A DNA stretch of 64,000 bases from Candidatus Thiothrix anitrata (GCF_017901155.1 NZ_CP072800.1:1391283-1455282); one strand, 5' to 3'; positions 16,226 through 26,570 are shown, counted from the first letter of the stretch. A program made the numbers and translations. The notes: a model not told the origin generated them from the sequence alone.

Positions 16226-17038
16226 TCAATGCTGACAAACAGGGCAGAACCAAGTGGAACGTTGGCCTTGGGTGAGGTGACGGATAGGGGTTTGGCAAAC
16301 GCGACAGGGTTCATCCGCCCGTCCGTAAACCTTCAGCTCCAGTTGAAAATACCCCGGCGCCCCATCTTCACGTACAAAATCGCGCAGGGTTGTTCCCCCG
16401 CGTTCAATGGCGTAGGTCAAAATCTCGCGGATACTATTCGCCAGCTTGAGGTAACGTTCACGGGATATGCGTCCTGCTACGCGGCGTGGGCTTATCCCGG
16501 CGTGGAACAATGCTTCACAGGCGTAAATATTGCCCACGCCGACAACGATGTGAGCATTCATAATGAACGCCTTCACATTCACTGTGCGTGAGCGCGATTG
16601 GGTGAACAGGTAATCCCCGTCAAATCCCGCCTCTAACGGTTCAGGCCCCAATTCACGCAGCAACGGGTGTTGCTGCACGGGGTCTGCCGTCCATAACAAT
16701 GCGCCAAAACGACGCGGATCGTGGTAACGCACGATGTTACCGCTGGCAAGCAATAGATCGAAATGGTCGTGTTTACGCGGCGATAGCGTCGCGTCGACAA
16801 TGCGTAAACTGCCCGACATTCCCAAATGGATTAACGCTACCCCAGCAGGTGTGTGTAGCAGGATGTATTTACCGCGCCGGGTTAATTGCTGCACAGTTTG
16901 CCCGACGAGGCTTTGAATGCTGTCGGGAACTTCCCAGCGTAAGCGCGGTTGGCGCACTGTTACCCCGGTGATGGTTTGCCCCAACAGATACGGCTCAATG
17001 CCACATCGGATGGTTTCGACTTCGGGTAATTCAGGCAT
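16226..17038 (-). CDS. mutM: Formamidopyrimidine-DNA glycosylase
   Basis: MutM/Fpg removes 8-oxoguanine and formamidopyrimidines from DNA and nicks the backbone. The 270-residue protein starts PELPEVET after the Met, giving the catalytic Pro and Glu, has the conserved lysine in RGKYILLH, and ends in the zinc finger with two CxxC pairs (CRVC and CPVC). The 5' end overlaps the chorismatase stop by 8 bp, so the two genes are probably co-transcribed. All catalytic elements are intact. Confidence 0.96.
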   Translation of the reverse strand: MPELPEVETIRCGIEPYLLGQTITGVTVRQPRLRWEVPDSIQSLVGQTVQQLTRRGKYILLHTPAGVALIHLGMSGSLRIVDATLSPRKHDHFDLLLASGNIVRYHDPRRFGALLWTADPVQQHPLLRELGPEPLEAGFDGDYLFTQSRSRTVNVKAFIMNAHIVVGVGNIYACEALFHAGISPRRVAGRISRERYLKLANSIREILTYAIERGGTTLRDFVREDGAPGYFQLELKVYGRADEPCRVCQTPIRHLTQGQRSTWFCPVCQH

Positions 17039-18044
17039 AAATTCCTTCCATTTCCACCATTAAATCAGCGCGGCATACATCGCCTTGCAAATACAACACG
17101 GTCGGTGCGTGCGGCTGCTGGGCTAAATAGCTATCTAACGCGGCTTGCAGCAAGGGCAGGGTAGTGCGGTCATGCACATACACTTTGAGCTGGGTTAATG
17201 CGCCAACGCTGCGCACCGGCAAACCCAAGGTGTCATCGCCGTGTTCGAGCAACGCTTCCAGATTGCGCAAGGTTTCGTGAAGCTGTGCGAGCGGATCGCC
17301 CGTGTGCAAGGTTTCATGCCCGACTATGCTGGTCGTGCCGGAAATGTACAGGTGTTGGGTTTGCCCCCACGCTTTAACCGTAGCGCGTGAAAACGCGGGG
17401 CTAACCGGGCCGTATTGCCGTGGGTACAAAAACGCGCTGGTTTGACGCGGATTTTCCAACTGCATTCCGGCGGCTTGCGCAGCAATAAAGTACAGTTGTA
17501 ACCCTGCTTGTTGCGTGCCAATCGCGGTGGCGGCGGGTGGGGAATAGGCGAAATTACCGTGTGCGTCGAGTGCATCCTGCCGCCCTAAGCAAAACACTTG
17601 GTAACGATTGAGTTCACTTTGTTGCGTAGTAATCGCCGGGAAGTAGTTCCACATCCGCAATAAATACGGGTAGCCGCGCTGTTGTAGCAGTTCAAACACT
17701 TGCTGGTAAGCATCCCGGCTGGCTTGGCGAAAATCGCTGAAATCCGCTTCTTCCAATAGTAAATGCCCGAATAGCACCTGATCATTTTCACTGTAGGTAA
17801 TACTGGCGTGTTTGCCGTAGCGTACTGGGGTAGGGCTTAACCATTGCTCAGTACAGGCAACGGCGTTTAACAGCGGCAAACCAATGTTGAAAATCGGGCG
17901 GTTAGCATCCAGCGTTGCCGCTTTATCCGCAAAGCCAACCGCAGCTAACAGGTGCAGCTCCTTATGGAGCTGGGCTGAATTTTTTTCCGCCAACATCGTG
18001 ATGGAAAACGGCGCGGCGTGGGTCAGGGTAGGTGCTTCTCTCAC
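17031..18044 (-). CDS. Chorismatase-family protein (FkbO/Hyg5/XanB2-like)
   Basis: The 337-residue protein has the chorismatase layout: an N-terminal core with FGHLLLEE, a central LLRMWNYFPAIT plus RYQVFCLGRQDAL, and a C-terminal LYISGTTSIVGHETLHTGD. Relatives split chorismate into 3-hydroxybenzoate, 4-hydroxybenzoate or a dihydroxy product plus pyruvate. In Xanthomonas, XanB2 feeds ubiquinone and xanthomonadin. Which product is made here cannot be told from sequence. A GTG at 18044 is the start used; an ATG at 17996 is possible and neither has a strong ribosome site. It overlaps mutM by 8 bp and follows the NQR/CBS genes on the same strand. Confidence 0.8.
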   Translation of the reverse strand: MREAPTLTHAAPFSITMLAEKNSAQLHKELHLLAAVGFADKAATLDANRPIFNIGLPLLNAVACTEQWLSPTPVRYGKHASITYSENDQVLFGHLLLEEADFSDFRQASRDAYQQVFELLQQRGYPYLLRMWNYFPAITTQQSELNRYQVFCLGRQDALDAHGNFAYSPPAATAIGTQQAGLQLYFIAAQAAGMQLENPRQTSAFLYPRQYGPVSPAFSRATVKAWGQTQHLYISGTTSIVGHETLHTGDPLAQLHETLRNLEALLEHGDDTLGLPVRSVGALTQLKVYVHDRTTLPLLQAALDSYLAQQPHAPTVLYLQGDVCRADLMVEMEGIYA

Positions 18045-18114
18045 AGACGTTACGAAGGTTAAGCTGAAAACGCCGGATTATGTCACGTTTTGCGGTGTGA
18101 TGCTGTAAGCGAAA

Positions 18115-18531
18115 TTAAACAGCAACACCGGATTCACGAATTTTCCGCAGTGCTTTCAGCACATCCAAGCGCGTAATGACTCCCACCACCCGGTTATCAT
18201 CAATGACGGGATAGCGACGGTAATGATCATCCATGAACATTTTTGCCACATCAAGAATGTTATCTTGCGCATCCACGGTGCGAATATCCCGCGACATACG
18301 TTCGCCTACCGTGCCACGCCAGCCGGAGTGATAACCTGCGCGTAACGCGGCATCAATACAGTCAGTGACAGACAGAATTCCAATCAGATTACCGAGATTG
18401 TCGACTACCACGCCGCCAAACAAATTGCGTTCAGTAAAAATGGTGACGACTTCGGTGATGTCCTGATTCTCGCGCAGGGTAGCCAATCGGTTAGACATGT
18501 AATGGCGTACTGCTAAAGAAATATTCGACAT
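18115..18531 (-). CDS. Two-CBS-domain protein
   Basis: This 138-residue cytoplasmic protein consists of two CBS motifs (about residues 10-60 and 80-135), ending each with the typical GILSVTD and GVITRLDVL. CBS pairs bind adenosyl ligands and regulate partners. A strong AGGAGGAG ribosome site precedes the ATG. It lies 33 bp after nqrM on the same strand and may be in the same transcript. No fused effector domain is present, so its partner is unknown. Confidence 0.88.
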   Translation of the reverse strand: MSNISLAVRHYMSNRLATLRENQDITEVVTIFTERNLFGGVVVDNLGNLIGILSVTDCIDAALRAGYHSGWRGTVGERMSRDIRTVDAQDNILDVAKMFMDDHYRRYPVIDDNRVVGVITRLDVLKALRKIRESGVAV

Positions 18532-18564
18532 GGTTGGCTCCTCCTGCCAGTGTTTTCGGGGCTT

Positions 18565-18777
18565 TTATGCCTGCTGACGTGCAGCTTGTTGTTGCGCCAA
18601 TTGGCGTTGGCGTTTCTCACAAGGATTAGAACAGGAACAGTCACTTTTTTCTATGCCCGGAATATTGGATAAGCCACCACAGCTTCCCTTTAGCGTGCGG
18701 TTGCTGAAAAGCCAACCAATCGCTAGTCCCAATATAGCCAACCCAAAAATGAGAAAAGTTAATAGAAAAACTTTCAT
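18565..18777 (-). CDS. nqrM: NQR iron-delivery maturation factor NqrM
   Basis: NqrM (DUF539) is needed to insert iron into the NqrD/NqrE site of the Na+-NQR. The 70-residue protein has one N-terminal membrane helix (LLTFLIFGLAILGLAIGWLF) and then four Cys in the order C-GG, C-S-C, PC, as in the family (GSCGGLSN, DCSCSNPCEKR). It is 189 bp downstream of nqrF on the same strand, with a hairpin between them. The C terminus is Gln-rich. Confidence 0.9.
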   Translation of the reverse strand: MKVFLLTFLIFGLAILGLAIGWLFSNRTLKGSCGGLSNIPGIEKSDCSCSNPCEKRQRQLAQQQAARQQA

Positions 18778-18905
18778 GGTTATTTACCGTTAATCTTAGT
18801 AATTCGGAATATTATCATGCTGCACTGCAAAAACATTTCGTATTTAGGAATTTTGCGTTACTATTGCTGTGGGTTAGGCAACTAACCCATTTCCTCCTAG
18901 CGGTT

Positions 18906-18926
18906 CGGGGTGGGCTTTCCACCCCG
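18906..18926. other. Perfect 8-bp hairpin between nqrF and nqrM
   Basis: The arms CGGGGTGG and CCACCCCG enclose a GCTTT loop. On the minus strand no U-run follows, so a full Rho-independent stop is unlikely; mRNA processing or protection of the nqrA-F transcript is possible. On the plus strand CTCTTTATT follows, but no plus-strand gene ends here. Confidence 0.5.
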
Positions 18927-18966
18927 CTCTTTATTGCGATAAATCAATAAGTTCCCCCTTTTGGTG

Positions 18967-20187
18967 CTAACCGCCAAAATCATCCAGCAAGATATTTTCT
19001 TTTTCCACGCCAATATCCAATAGCATCCTTACTACGGCAGCATTCATCATTGGCGGCCCACACAAATAATATTCGCACTCTTCCGGTGCAGCGTGATCCT
19101 TTAAATAATTTTTATAGAGCACATCGTGAATAAACCCGACATACCCCGTCCAATTATCTTCCGGCTGCGGTTCGGATAAGCCCATGTGCCACATAAAATT
19201 CGGGTTTTCTGCCGCCAATGTATCAAACTCATCCACGTAAAATGCTTCACGTAAACTTCGCGCACCGTACCAAAATGACATTTTGCGCTTACTTTTCAAG
19301 CGGCGTAACTGGTCGTAAATGTGCGAACGCATCGGAGCCATGCCCGCGCCACCGCCGATAAACACCATTTCATTACCGGTTTCACGCGCAAAGAATTCGC
19401 CAAAAGGCCCTGATACCACGACTTTATCGCCCGGTTTCAGGTTGAAAATAAACGAGGACATTTTGCCCGCCGGAATGTCATTTTTACCCGGTGGCGGCGT
19501 GGCAATGCGCACATTCAGCATCACAATATCATCTTCTTCAGGGTAACTTGCCATAGAATAGGCACGCAATACCGCTTCGGTGACGTGTGACTCAATGTCC
19601 CACAGCTTGTATTTATCCCAATCGCCCCGGTATTCGGGCTGTATATCGAAATCGCTGTATTTAAGATCATGCGGCGGGCATTCAATTTGGATGTAACCCC
19701 CAGCGCGAAAGTCGATCTTCTCGCCCTTTGGCAATTCCACCACCAACTCTTTGATGAAGGTGGCTTTATTCTCGTTGGAACGCACCGTGCATTCCCACTT
19801 TTTCACCCCGAAGACTTCTTCCGGCACTTCGATTTTCATGTCTTGTTTGACGGCAACTTGGCAGGCAAGGCGTTCACCGTGCGCGGCTTGACGACGGTTA
19901 ATATGACCCTCTTCAGTCGGCAATAACGAACCACCGCCTTCCAAGACCCGCACCTTGCACTGAGCGCACGTACCGCCGCCGCCACAGGCAGACGATACGA
20001 ATAAGCCCTTATCCGCCAAGGCACCCAGCAATTTTGAACCGGGTTTTACCACCAGTTCTTTTTCACCATTGACCAGAATGCGTACATCGCCGGTTGCCAC
20101 CAGCTTAGAGCGGGCAAACAGGATGAGGGCAACTAATGCCAATACAATCAGGGTAAACAAGGCTACCCCTAACATTACGGTTGTCAT
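18967..20187 (-). CDS. nqrF: Na+-NQR subunit F
   Basis: NqrF accepts electrons from NADH through FAD and passes them to a 2Fe-2S centre. The 406-residue protein has one N-terminal membrane helix, a plant-type ferredoxin domain with ligands Cys68, Cys74, Cys77 and Cys109, and a ferredoxin-reductase part with RAYSMASYP (FAD) and [13 protein letters not shown] (NADH). It ends the nqrA-F run, 10 bp after nqrE. All cofactor residues are present. Confidence 0.97.
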   Translation of the reverse strand: MTTVMLGVALFTLIVLALVALILFARSKLVATGDVRILVNGEKELVVKPGSKLLGALADKGLFVSSACGGGGTCAQCKVRVLEGGGSLLPTEEGHINRRQAAHGERLACQVAVKQDMKIEVPEEVFGVKKWECTVRSNENKATFIKELVVELPKGEKIDFRAGGYIQIECPPHDLKYSDFDIQPEYRGDWDKYKLWDIESHVTEAVLRAYSMASYPEEDDIVMLNVRIATPPPGKNDIPAGKMSSFIFNLKPGDKVVVSGPFGEFFARETGNEMVFIGGGAGMAPMRSHIYDQLRRLKSKRKMSFWYGARSLREAFYVDEFDTLAAENPNFMWHMGLSEPQPEDNWTGYVGFIHDVLYKNYLKDHAAPEECEYYLCGPPMMNAAVVRMLLDIGVEKENILLDDFGG

Positions 20188-20197
20188 GCGATTCCCC

Positions 20198-20794
20198 TTA
20201 CAACTGGATACCGGAGAAGGACATGAAGCCTAATGACATCAGCCCGACGGTAATGAAAATAATCCCCAAGCCTTGCAAACCCGCTGGGACATCGCTGTAT
20301 TTCAGCTTTTCGCGAATACCCGCCAGCACCACAATCGCCAGCAGCCAGCCAAAGCCACTACCAACGCCATACACCACGCTTTCGCCGAAAGTGTAATCAC
20401 GTTCCACCATGAATAACGAACCACCTAAAATGGCGCAATTCACCGTAATCAGCGGCAAAAACACCCCCAGCGCGGTATACAACTTCGGCACAAAACGGTC
20501 GAGGAACATTTCCAGAATCTGCACAATCGCCGCAATCACGCCGATATAGCTAATCAGCCCCAGAAAGCGCAAATCCACGCCTTCCAGCAAGACATTTTCC
20601 TTGAGGAACAGGTTAAGAATCAGGTTATTGGCGGGAACGGTAATGGCTTGCACCACCACCACCGCAATTCCCAGCCCTAGGGCGGTTTCGATCTTTTTGG
20701 AGATGGCCATGAAGGTACACATCCCCAGAAAAAACGTCAGTGCCATGTTTTCCACAAACACGGCTTTGAAGAATAGGCTCAGCGCGGCTTCCAT
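20198..20794 (-). CDS. nqrE: Na+-NQR subunit E
   Basis: This integral membrane subunit of 198 residues has six helices. With NqrD it forms the membrane iron site in the centre of the complex. The conserved Cys segments [10 protein letters not shown] and [10 protein letters not shown] are present. Its start overlaps the nqrD stop by one base (TAATG), a sign of coupled translation. Confidence 0.96.
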   Translation of the reverse strand: MEAALSLFFKAVFVENMALTFFLGMCTFMAISKKIETALGLGIAVVVVQAITVPANNLILNLFLKENVLLEGVDLRFLGLISYIGVIAAIVQILEMFLDRFVPKLYTALGVFLPLITVNCAILGGSLFMVERDYTFGESVVYGVGSGFGWLLAIVVLAGIREKLKYSDVPAGLQGLGIIFITVGLMSLGFMSFSGIQL

Positions 20795-21456
20795 TAGCGA
20801 TCTCCCAATGCCTTGAGTTCGTGGATGCGGAAATCGGGTTTTTCCACTTGTTCAGGCTGCATAGTACGGATCACCCAAATCAGCATCCCAATAATGAAAA
20901 ACGCGCTGGGTGGCAACAGCATCATGCCGTTGGGCTCATACCAGCCGCCATTTTTCACCAACGGTAAAATTTCGTAGCCAAACAATGCGCCCGAACCAAA
21001 CAGCTCCCGCAAAAATGCCACGAAAACCAAAATCAGGCTGTAACCCAAACCGTTACCGATGCCATCGAGGAAACTCATCCCCACCGGATTTTGCATGGCG
21101 TAAGCTTCTGCCCGCCCCATGACAATGCAGTTGGTAATGATCAAACCGACAAACACCGACAACTGTTTCGCGGTGTCATAGGCATAGGCTTTCATAATCT
21201 GATCGACCACGATAACCAGTGAGGCAATAATGGTCATTTGCACAATAATGCGGATATTACTGGGAATATGATGGCGAATGGCACTGATGGAGGCGTTGGA
21301 AAACGCCGTCACCGTGGTCAAAGCGGCTGCCATTAACAAGGCATTTTTCAGGGAAGTGGTCACTGCCAAGGCAGAACATATCCCCAAAATTTGCAGCGTA
21401 ATCGGGTTATTGCTGATCAGCGGGCTGACCAGCACTTTGCGGACTTCAGAACTCAT
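20794..21456 (-). CDS. nqrD: Na+-NQR subunit D
   Basis: This integral membrane subunit of 220 residues is homologous to NqrE, in inverted topology. It carries the matching Cys segments [12 protein letters not shown] and [13 protein letters not shown] that bind the iron centre. It overlaps nqrC by 4 bp (ATGA) and nqrE by 1 bp. The gene order nqrC-nqrD-nqrE is the standard one. Confidence 0.96.
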   Translation of the reverse strand: MSSEVRKVLVSPLISNNPITLQILGICSALAVTTSLKNALLMAAALTTVTAFSNASISAIRHHIPSNIRIIVQMTIIASLVIVVDQIMKAYAYDTAKQLSVFVGLIITNCIVMGRAEAYAMQNPVGMSFLDGIGNGLGYSLILVFVAFLRELFGSGALFGYEILPLVKNGGWYEPNGMMLLPPSAFFIIGMLIWVIRTMQPEQVEKPDFRIHELKALGDR

Positions 21457-22253
21457 ACGCCACCTCCGTCACGGATTTTTTGCAGGTAAGCGCCGAAACC
21501 ATCCGCGCCCATCCAGAATTTCACCAAATTATTGACCCCGTTGCTGGTCAGGGTTGCGCCGGAAATCGCATCCACCTGATACGCGGCCTTGTCACCCTCA
21601 GTTGCCGCACCTTTGACCACGCTCAGCGCAACGTCACCGCTGGCATCAAACAATTGCTTGCCCTGCCACTCGGCTTTCCAGTCGGGGTTATCAATTTCCC
21701 CCCCCAAACCCGGTGTTTCAGCGTGTTCATAGAACCCCAAACCCAACACGGTGTTGGCATCGGCTTGTAAGGCAAGGAAACCGTGCATCGTCGACCACAG
21801 ACCATAACCACTGACCGGCAGAATAATTTTCTGCAATTGCCCTTGCGGGTCTTTCACCAAATACACCGTGGCGTATTTTGCGCGGCGTTTGATCGACGCA
21901 ATGTCTTGTTCCTTGGTCAGCACCAGGTTTTGCTTGGGGTCAACAGCGGCTGAACGCGCATCGAAGGTATTGGGGTCAATGCCTTCCACATACGCGCCGG
22001 TTTGTAAGTCAACCACTTTGGCTTCGACTTGCTGGAACAATTCCTCAACGGATTTTCCCGGTTGCATCAAACCGCCGATTTGCAGAATATTGCGTTTTTT
22101 GTCCAGCAACTTATTCACATCCTGCACGGGTTTGAGTGCCACCGCCGCGTAAGAAACCGCTATCGAACACACCAAACACAACGCTAATGCCACAATCACG
22201 GTTTTGGTCTTGCTGTCATTAGGCAGTTCGAGAAATTGGCTTAATAGACTCAT
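21453..22253 (-). CDS. nqrC: Na+-NQR subunit C
   Basis: This 266-residue subunit has one N-terminal membrane helix and a periplasmic FMN-binding domain. The flavinylation motif [10 protein letters not shown] is present, with Thr234 the residue expected to carry covalent FMN. The FMN transferase ApbE that modifies it is not encoded in this window. The gene overlaps nqrB and nqrD by 4 bp each. Confidence 0.96.
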   Translation of the reverse strand: MSLLSQFLELPNDSKTKTVIVALALCLVCSIAVSYAAVALKPVQDVNKLLDKKRNILQIGGLMQPGKSVEELFQQVEAKVVDLQTGAYVEGIDPNTFDARSAAVDPKQNLVLTKEQDIASIKRRAKYATVYLVKDPQGQLQKIILPVSGYGLWSTMHGFLALQADANTVLGLGFYEHAETPGLGGEIDNPDWKAEWQGKQLFDASGDVALSVVKGAATEGDKAAYQVDAISGATLTSNGVNNLVKFWMGADGFGAYLQKIRDGGGV

Positions 22254-23473
22254 GATTTTGCTCCTGCTGTTTGGCGTTGCAGGCGGCGTTTGATATTGGC
22301 TTTCATCACCCCGTAGTCAATCAACGGCGCGAACATATTGGCAAACAAAATTGCCAACATCATGCCTTCGGGGAATGCGGGGTTGATCACACGAATCATG
22401 ACCACCATAACCCCAATCAGCACCCCGAACCACCAACGTCCGCTATCAGTATGCGCCGCTGTAACCGGATCGGTTGCCATAAACATCATGCCAAACGCAA
22501 ACCCACCCATGACCAAATGCCAATACCAAGGCACGGCAAACATCGGATTAGTGTCGCTGCCAATGGTGTTGAACAAGAGCGACATTACCACCATGCCAAA
22601 CATCACCCCCGACACAATCCGCCAGTTGGCAATGCGCGTAACCAACAGGAATGCCCCACCAATCAGGATCGCCAGTGTGGAGGTTTCCCCCAAAGACCCT
22701 GGAATCGTACCGAGGAAGGCTTCCCACCAAGTATATCCCCCTGCCAAAATGGCATCGACACCACCACTTGCCGCCGCTGACAGTGCAGTTGCCCCCGAAT
22801 GCCCATCCACGGGAACCCAAACGGTATCCCCCGACAAATACGCCGGGTAGGCAAAGAACAAAAACGCTCGCCCTGCCAACGCGGGATTGATGAAGTTTTT
22901 ACCTGTACCACCGAAGACTTCCTTGCCCAGAATCACCCCGAACAAGATACCCAAGCCCACCATCCACAAGGGCGTGGTTGCTGGCAATACCAACGCATAC
23001 AGAATCGAGGTAACGAAAAAGCCTTCATTGACCTCATGCCCGCGCACCATCGCAAAAATCACTTCCGCCATGCCGCCGACAATAAACGTGGTCATGTAAA
23101 CGGGCAGGAAATACAGCAGCCCGTGGGCAAAATTATCGAAAAAGTTGCTAGGGTCGTAACCCACCATGCCCAGAATCGCACCGCGCCAGCCTTCTGCGTG
23201 TTCCAGCCCCAACGATTGCATCGCCAGATTGGCTTGCAAGCCGGTGTTGTAACACGCCATAAACATCACGGGAAAGGTTGCCAACCACACATAGCCCATT
23301 ACCCGTTTCAGATCGAGCGCATCGCGCACGTGGGGTGCGCCGACGGTACGATTCGGTGGGCTGTACAACAAGGTATCCACCATTTCAAACAAGCCGTAGT
23401 ACTTGTGGTACTTGCCGCCACGGGCAAATTTCGGCTCAATCCGGTCGAGAAAACCGCGTAATTTCTTGATCAT
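22250..23473 (-). CDS. nqrB: Na+-NQR subunit B
   Basis: This 407-residue membrane subunit has about ten helices, carries riboflavin and covalent FMN, and forms part of the sodium path and ubiquinone site. The flavinylation motif [12 protein letters not shown] gives Thr229 as the FMN attachment residue. The N-terminal cytoplasmic stretch that contacts NqrA is intact. It begins 3 bp after nqrA and overlaps nqrC by 4 bp. Confidence 0.97.
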   Translation of the reverse strand: MIKKLRGFLDRIEPKFARGGKYHKYYGLFEMVDTLLYSPPNRTVGAPHVRDALDLKRVMGYVWLATFPVMFMACYNTGLQANLAMQSLGLEHAEGWRGAILGMVGYDPSNFFDNFAHGLLYFLPVYMTTFIVGGMAEVIFAMVRGHEVNEGFFVTSILYALVLPATTPLWMVGLGILFGVILGKEVFGGTGKNFINPALAGRAFLFFAYPAYLSGDTVWVPVDGHSGATALSAAASGGVDAILAGGYTWWEAFLGTIPGSLGETSTLAILIGGAFLLVTRIANWRIVSGVMFGMVVMSLLFNTIGSDTNPMFAVPWYWHLVMGGFAFGMMFMATDPVTAAHTDSGRWWFGVLIGVMVVMIRVINPAFPEGMMLAILFANMFAPLIDYGVMKANIKRRLQRQTAGAKS

Positions 23474-23476
23474 GGT

Positions 23477-24820
23477 TTATTCCCCCTTTTCCAGCATCCG
23501 CAAGCATTCACGCAAGGCAGGGCCGTATTCGTACTTGCTGTGGCACACAAACGTACACAGTGCGAGGTCGTCTTCATCCAGTTCCAACGCCCCTAGCTGT
23601 TGCGCCATCACCGTGTCACGCACCAACAAGGAACGCAGCAATTGCGTGGGCAAAATATCCAGCGGCATCACCGTTTCGTAATTGCCAATCGGCACCATTG
23701 CCCGTTCGCTGCCATGTTGGGTCGTGGTCATTGCATACGATTCCTTGCGGACACCGGGGCGAAGGAACACATTCATGACCGAAAACTGCTGCTTTAGCCA
23801 AGGTTGCAACCAATGCATAAACACACGCGGCTGACCTTCGGCAATCACTGCCACTTGCACGGTGTAACGCCCCAGATACGCGCTCCAACCCGCTGCACGG
23901 AAACCCGCCAACAACGAACCGGCAATCACGCGGCATTGCTGGCAATCGAGTTGCCCTTCCACAATGTCATCGGTGCTTGCGCCCAAACGGGTACGCAGCA
24001 AGCGCGGCTTTAACACCGTCGGACCTGCCAGCGAAATAATGCGTTCCACGTACAGCTTGCCGGTGGTGAAAAGCTTGCCAATCGCAATCACATCCTGATA
24101 GCCGATGTGCCATACGGTTTTGTGTTCGCTAACAGGATCAAGGAAGTGGATGTGCGTACCGGGCAAACCTGCCGGATGCACTCCCGACCATTCGTGATAG
24201 CTGATATTGCTGGCGGTCGCTTTAGGGATGGCATCGCCTGCTTTGTGATTGACGAATACCTTGGGGGCAAGTTTGGCAATCAGCATCAAACCGTGCTGGA
24301 AGGCTTCCGCCTGTTCCGCCAAGATAATCGCGGGGTCGGCAGCCATTGCGTAGGTATCAATCGCCGTGACGAAAATGGAAGCAGGTGAACTGTCGGCTTT
24401 AGGCACTTTGCTATAAGGGCGGGTACGGAACGCAACCCACTGCCCAGAATCCAGCAATTGCTGGCGAATGCTATCCGCATCCAATGTCGACAATTGCTCA
24501 GGGGAATAAGCGGGGAAACTGACTGCCTCTTCCTGCGCATCCAACTGAATGACGACCGAGTTCAGCACCCGCTTCGCCCCCCGGTTGATCGCTTTGATGA
24601 CACCGCCGCCCGGTGAAGTGAAATTAACGCCCGGACTCTTGCGGTCAGTGAACAGAACCTGTCCACATTGTACCCGATCCCCTTCCTGAACTTGCAAAGC
24701 AGGGCGCAAGTCGTGGAAGTCACGCCCCAACACGGCAACCGTCTGGGGGGCAGGGTGTGCATAAACCGCTTGTTCCGGCTTACCCGTAATGGGCAAATCC
24801 AGACCTTTTGTGATTTTCAT
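23477..24820 (-). CDS. nqrA: Na+-NQR subunit A
   Basis: This soluble 447-residue subunit sits on the cytoplasmic face next to the quinone site. It starts [17 protein letters not shown], the usual family start, so the ATG at 24820 is used rather than the in-frame TTG at 24832. It is the first gene of the nqr operon, with a promoter about 66 bp upstream. The central [14 protein letters not shown] and the C-terminal Cys-containing segment are as expected. Confidence 0.97.
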   Translation of the reverse strand: MKITKGLDLPITGKPEQAVYAHPAPQTVAVLGRDFHDLRPALQVQEGDRVQCGQVLFTDRKSPGVNFTSPGGGVIKAINRGAKRVLNSVVIQLDAQEEAVSFPAYSPEQLSTLDADSIRQQLLDSGQWVAFRTRPYSKVPKADSSPASIFVTAIDTYAMAADPAIILAEQAEAFQHGLMLIAKLAPKVFVNHKAGDAIPKATASNISYHEWSGVHPAGLPGTHIHFLDPVSEHKTVWHIGYQDVIAIGKLFTTGKLYVERIISLAGPTVLKPRLLRTRLGASTDDIVEGQLDCQQCRVIAGSLLAGFRAAGWSAYLGRYTVQVAVIAEGQPRVFMHWLQPWLKQQFSVMNVFLRPGVRKESYAMTTTQHGSERAMVPIGNYETVMPLDILPTQLLRSLLVRDTVMAQQLGALELDEDDLALCTFVCHSKYEYGPALRECLRMLEKGE

Positions 24821-24885
24821 GTGCTGCAACAACGCTCTTGAGGGGAAATGCGCCCGCCGTCGTTAGCGGACGTTTAAGCTTGCGA

Positions 24886-24914
24886 ATTATCAAGAAATGT
24901 CGACAATGTTGCAA
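24886..24914 (-). promoter_or_regulatory. Promoter of the nqr operon
   Basis: On the minus strand TTGCAA (24909-24914) and GATAAT (24886-24891) are spaced by exactly 17 bp, upstream of nqrA. A leader of about 60 nt would follow. No operator was recognised. Confidence 0.6.
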
Positions 24915-24970
24915 GCGCACATGGGAAATAATGCGTATTTTTAGCTTTTCAGGGGAAAAGTGTCAGCACT

Positions 24971-26365
24971 TTAATGGTGCGGGGTTGCACCATAATCGTC
25001 AGCAATCACCACACCCAAGCGTTCTACTAAATACAAAGGCAACGAAACCAGCGTGTAATTAACGTCCTTGCGCTGATTGTCGCTATTCACCACCGCATGG
25101 ATGGTGCTAACCGCAGGCAAACACGCATCAAACCGCACCGCAAACGGCGCTTGTTTCTCCGCCATGAACTGGTGTAGCGATTTCATGCTGCCACTTGCGC
25201 CCGCCTTGACTTCAACGGGGATGATTTGCCCCTCTAGTACCACAACAAAATCCAGCTCAGCATTGGCAGAACGCCCTTCCCTAAGCCAATAAGTCAATTC
25301 CCGATTGGGTGATTCCGCCAGCAATGCCTGTAAGTGTTGCCCAATGAATTGCTCGGCAATCGCCCCTTCGTTGACCAGTTTGAGGTCATCGAATTGGGAC
25401 AGCGTGCGCCAATTGAGACCGCAAATGGCATTCATCAAACCAACATCCAAAAACAGCAGTTTGTAAACCTTTTCTTCAAGGCTGGCTTGCAGCGGCAATC
25501 CTGAACAATGGCTGTGAACGACCTTGCTGATAACCCGCGCCATGCACAATAATTCCAGATCTTTTTTGAGGACGGCACTCTGATCCTCTCGCGAGATATT
25601 GCTGTATTTAACTTTCACACCGACGTTGCGAGCGGCGAAGTTAAAAACATCCAACATTCGGTTCTGGTCGCGATTTTTGCCGTACTTGGGGAAATCGTCA
25701 CGGTAGGTTTCAATAATCGAGTTATGAACGTCACTCACTGCTTGGTAGCTGCGTGTTTCCGCAAATGCAGCCACAGCTTCCGGCATTCCACCCACGAAAT
25801 AATAGCTGCGCAACAGTTGCAATAGCCGTTGGTGAGCCATTTCACCGATCTCGCTACCCGGCTGGTATTGCGTCACCACTTGATACAGCTTGTCCTCACC
25901 CAATGCCAGCAAGAACTCGGAAAAGGTCATCGGCCCCATGTGCAGGTATTGAACCCTGCCCACTGGCATCGAAAACTGGTGTGCGGCTAACACAAACTCC
26001 AGCAGTGAACCCGCACACAGCACAGGTAATTGCGGGCGGTCTTCGTAGAAATAACGCAAGGCGGGAATCGCTTCCGGCACGGCTTGAAGTTCATCCAGAA
26101 ACAGTAATGCCGATTCATTGACAGCAGGCATACGCGGCAAGGCTTCGATTTGTTGCAGGATTTGTTCCGGGTCATTGCTGGCAAAGGTATTTGCCAAGGT
26201 TGGGTAGCGTTCCAGATTGGCAGTCATTAAGGTCATGCATTGCTGTGCGGCGAATAATTGCACCAAAGTGGATTTGCCGACTTGTCGTGCTCCCCTAATA
26301 ATCAACGGTTTGCGGTTTTTATTGTGTAACCAGCGGGTCAGGAATTGTAGCTGTTGGCGTTGCAT
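24971..26365 (-). CDS. AAA_14/DUF4143 ATPase
   Basis: This 464-residue protein has Walker A RGARQVGKSTLV near residues 20-31, Walker B ALLFLDELQ, the CAGSLLEF sensor region and a C-terminal DUF4143 part with a nuclease-like ELDFVVVLEGQIIPVEVK core. The function of this family is unknown; it is widespread and often in accessory regions. It is divergent from the Phd/VapC pair, with an operator-like palindrome at 26385-26400 just before its start. It lies between the nqr promoter and a TA cluster. Confidence 0.88.
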   Translation of the reverse strand: MQRQQLQFLTRWLHNKNRKPLIIRGARQVGKSTLVQLFAAQQCMTLMTANLERYPTLANTFASNDPEQILQQIEALPRMPAVNESALLFLDELQAVPEAIPALRYFYEDRPQLPVLCAGSLLEFVLAAHQFSMPVGRVQYLHMGPMTFSEFLLALGEDKLYQVVTQYQPGSEIGEMAHQRLLQLLRSYYFVGGMPEAVAAFAETRSYQAVSDVHNSIIETYRDDFPKYGKNRDQNRMLDVFNFAARNVGVKVKYSNISREDQSAVLKKDLELLCMARVISKVVHSHCSGLPLQASLEEKVYKLLFLDVGLMNAICGLNWRTLSQFDDLKLVNEGAIAEQFIGQHLQALLAESPNRELTYWLREGRSANAELDFVVVLEGQIIPVEVKAGASGSMKSLHQFMAEKQAPFAVRFDACLPAVSTIHAVVNSDNQRKDVNYTLVSLPLYLVERLGVVIADDYGATPHH

Positions 26366-26384
26366 AAAGGCTTGCCTCAGTCAG

Positions 26385-26400
26385 GTGATGAGGTCATCAC
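26385..26400. promoter_or_regulatory. Operator-like palindrome upstream of the ATPase gene
   Basis: GTGATGA and TCATCAC are perfect 7-bp arms around GG, 20 bp upstream of the ATPase start. It looks like a dimeric-repressor site; the binding protein is unknown. Confidence 0.45.
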
Positions 26401-26422
26401 TATAGCACAAATCCACAATGAG

Positions 26423-26477
26423 TATGATTTTAGGGGTGTATTTTCATGTAGTCACTATGATTTTATGGGTGTGTTTT
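26423..26477. repeat. Direct repeat, two 22-bp copies, 33-bp period
   Basis: TATGATTTTAGGGGTGTATT at 26423 and TATGATTTTATGGGTGTGTT at 26456 (each extends two T further) differ at two positions. A 33-bp period equals about three helix turns, so both copies face the same side of DNA. This suggests protein-binding sites in the ATPase/Phd intergenic region. Confidence 0.6.
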
Positions 26478-26512
26478 GCTAAGGATGATCAAGTTCTGTC
26501 ATTGGCGAGTGC

Positions 26513-26542
26513 TTGAAATAAGATACATACTTTATGTATTAT
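26513..26542 (+). promoter_or_regulatory. Promoter with overlapping palindrome, Phd/VapC pair
   Basis: TTGAAA (26513-26518) and TATTAT (26537-26542) are spaced 18 bp apart. A perfect inverted repeat, ATACATA-CTT-TATGTAT at 26523-26539, overlaps the spacer and -10. An antitoxin or antitoxin-toxin complex bound there would block transcription; this is the usual TA autoregulation, inferred here. Confidence 0.6.
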
Positions 26543-26570
26543 GCAAACAATCAGTATTTGAGGTAACACA

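Noticed and set aside
24833-24970. Extra small gene between nqrA and the ATPase
   Set aside because: The short reading frame overlaps the nqr promoter and has no ribosome site.
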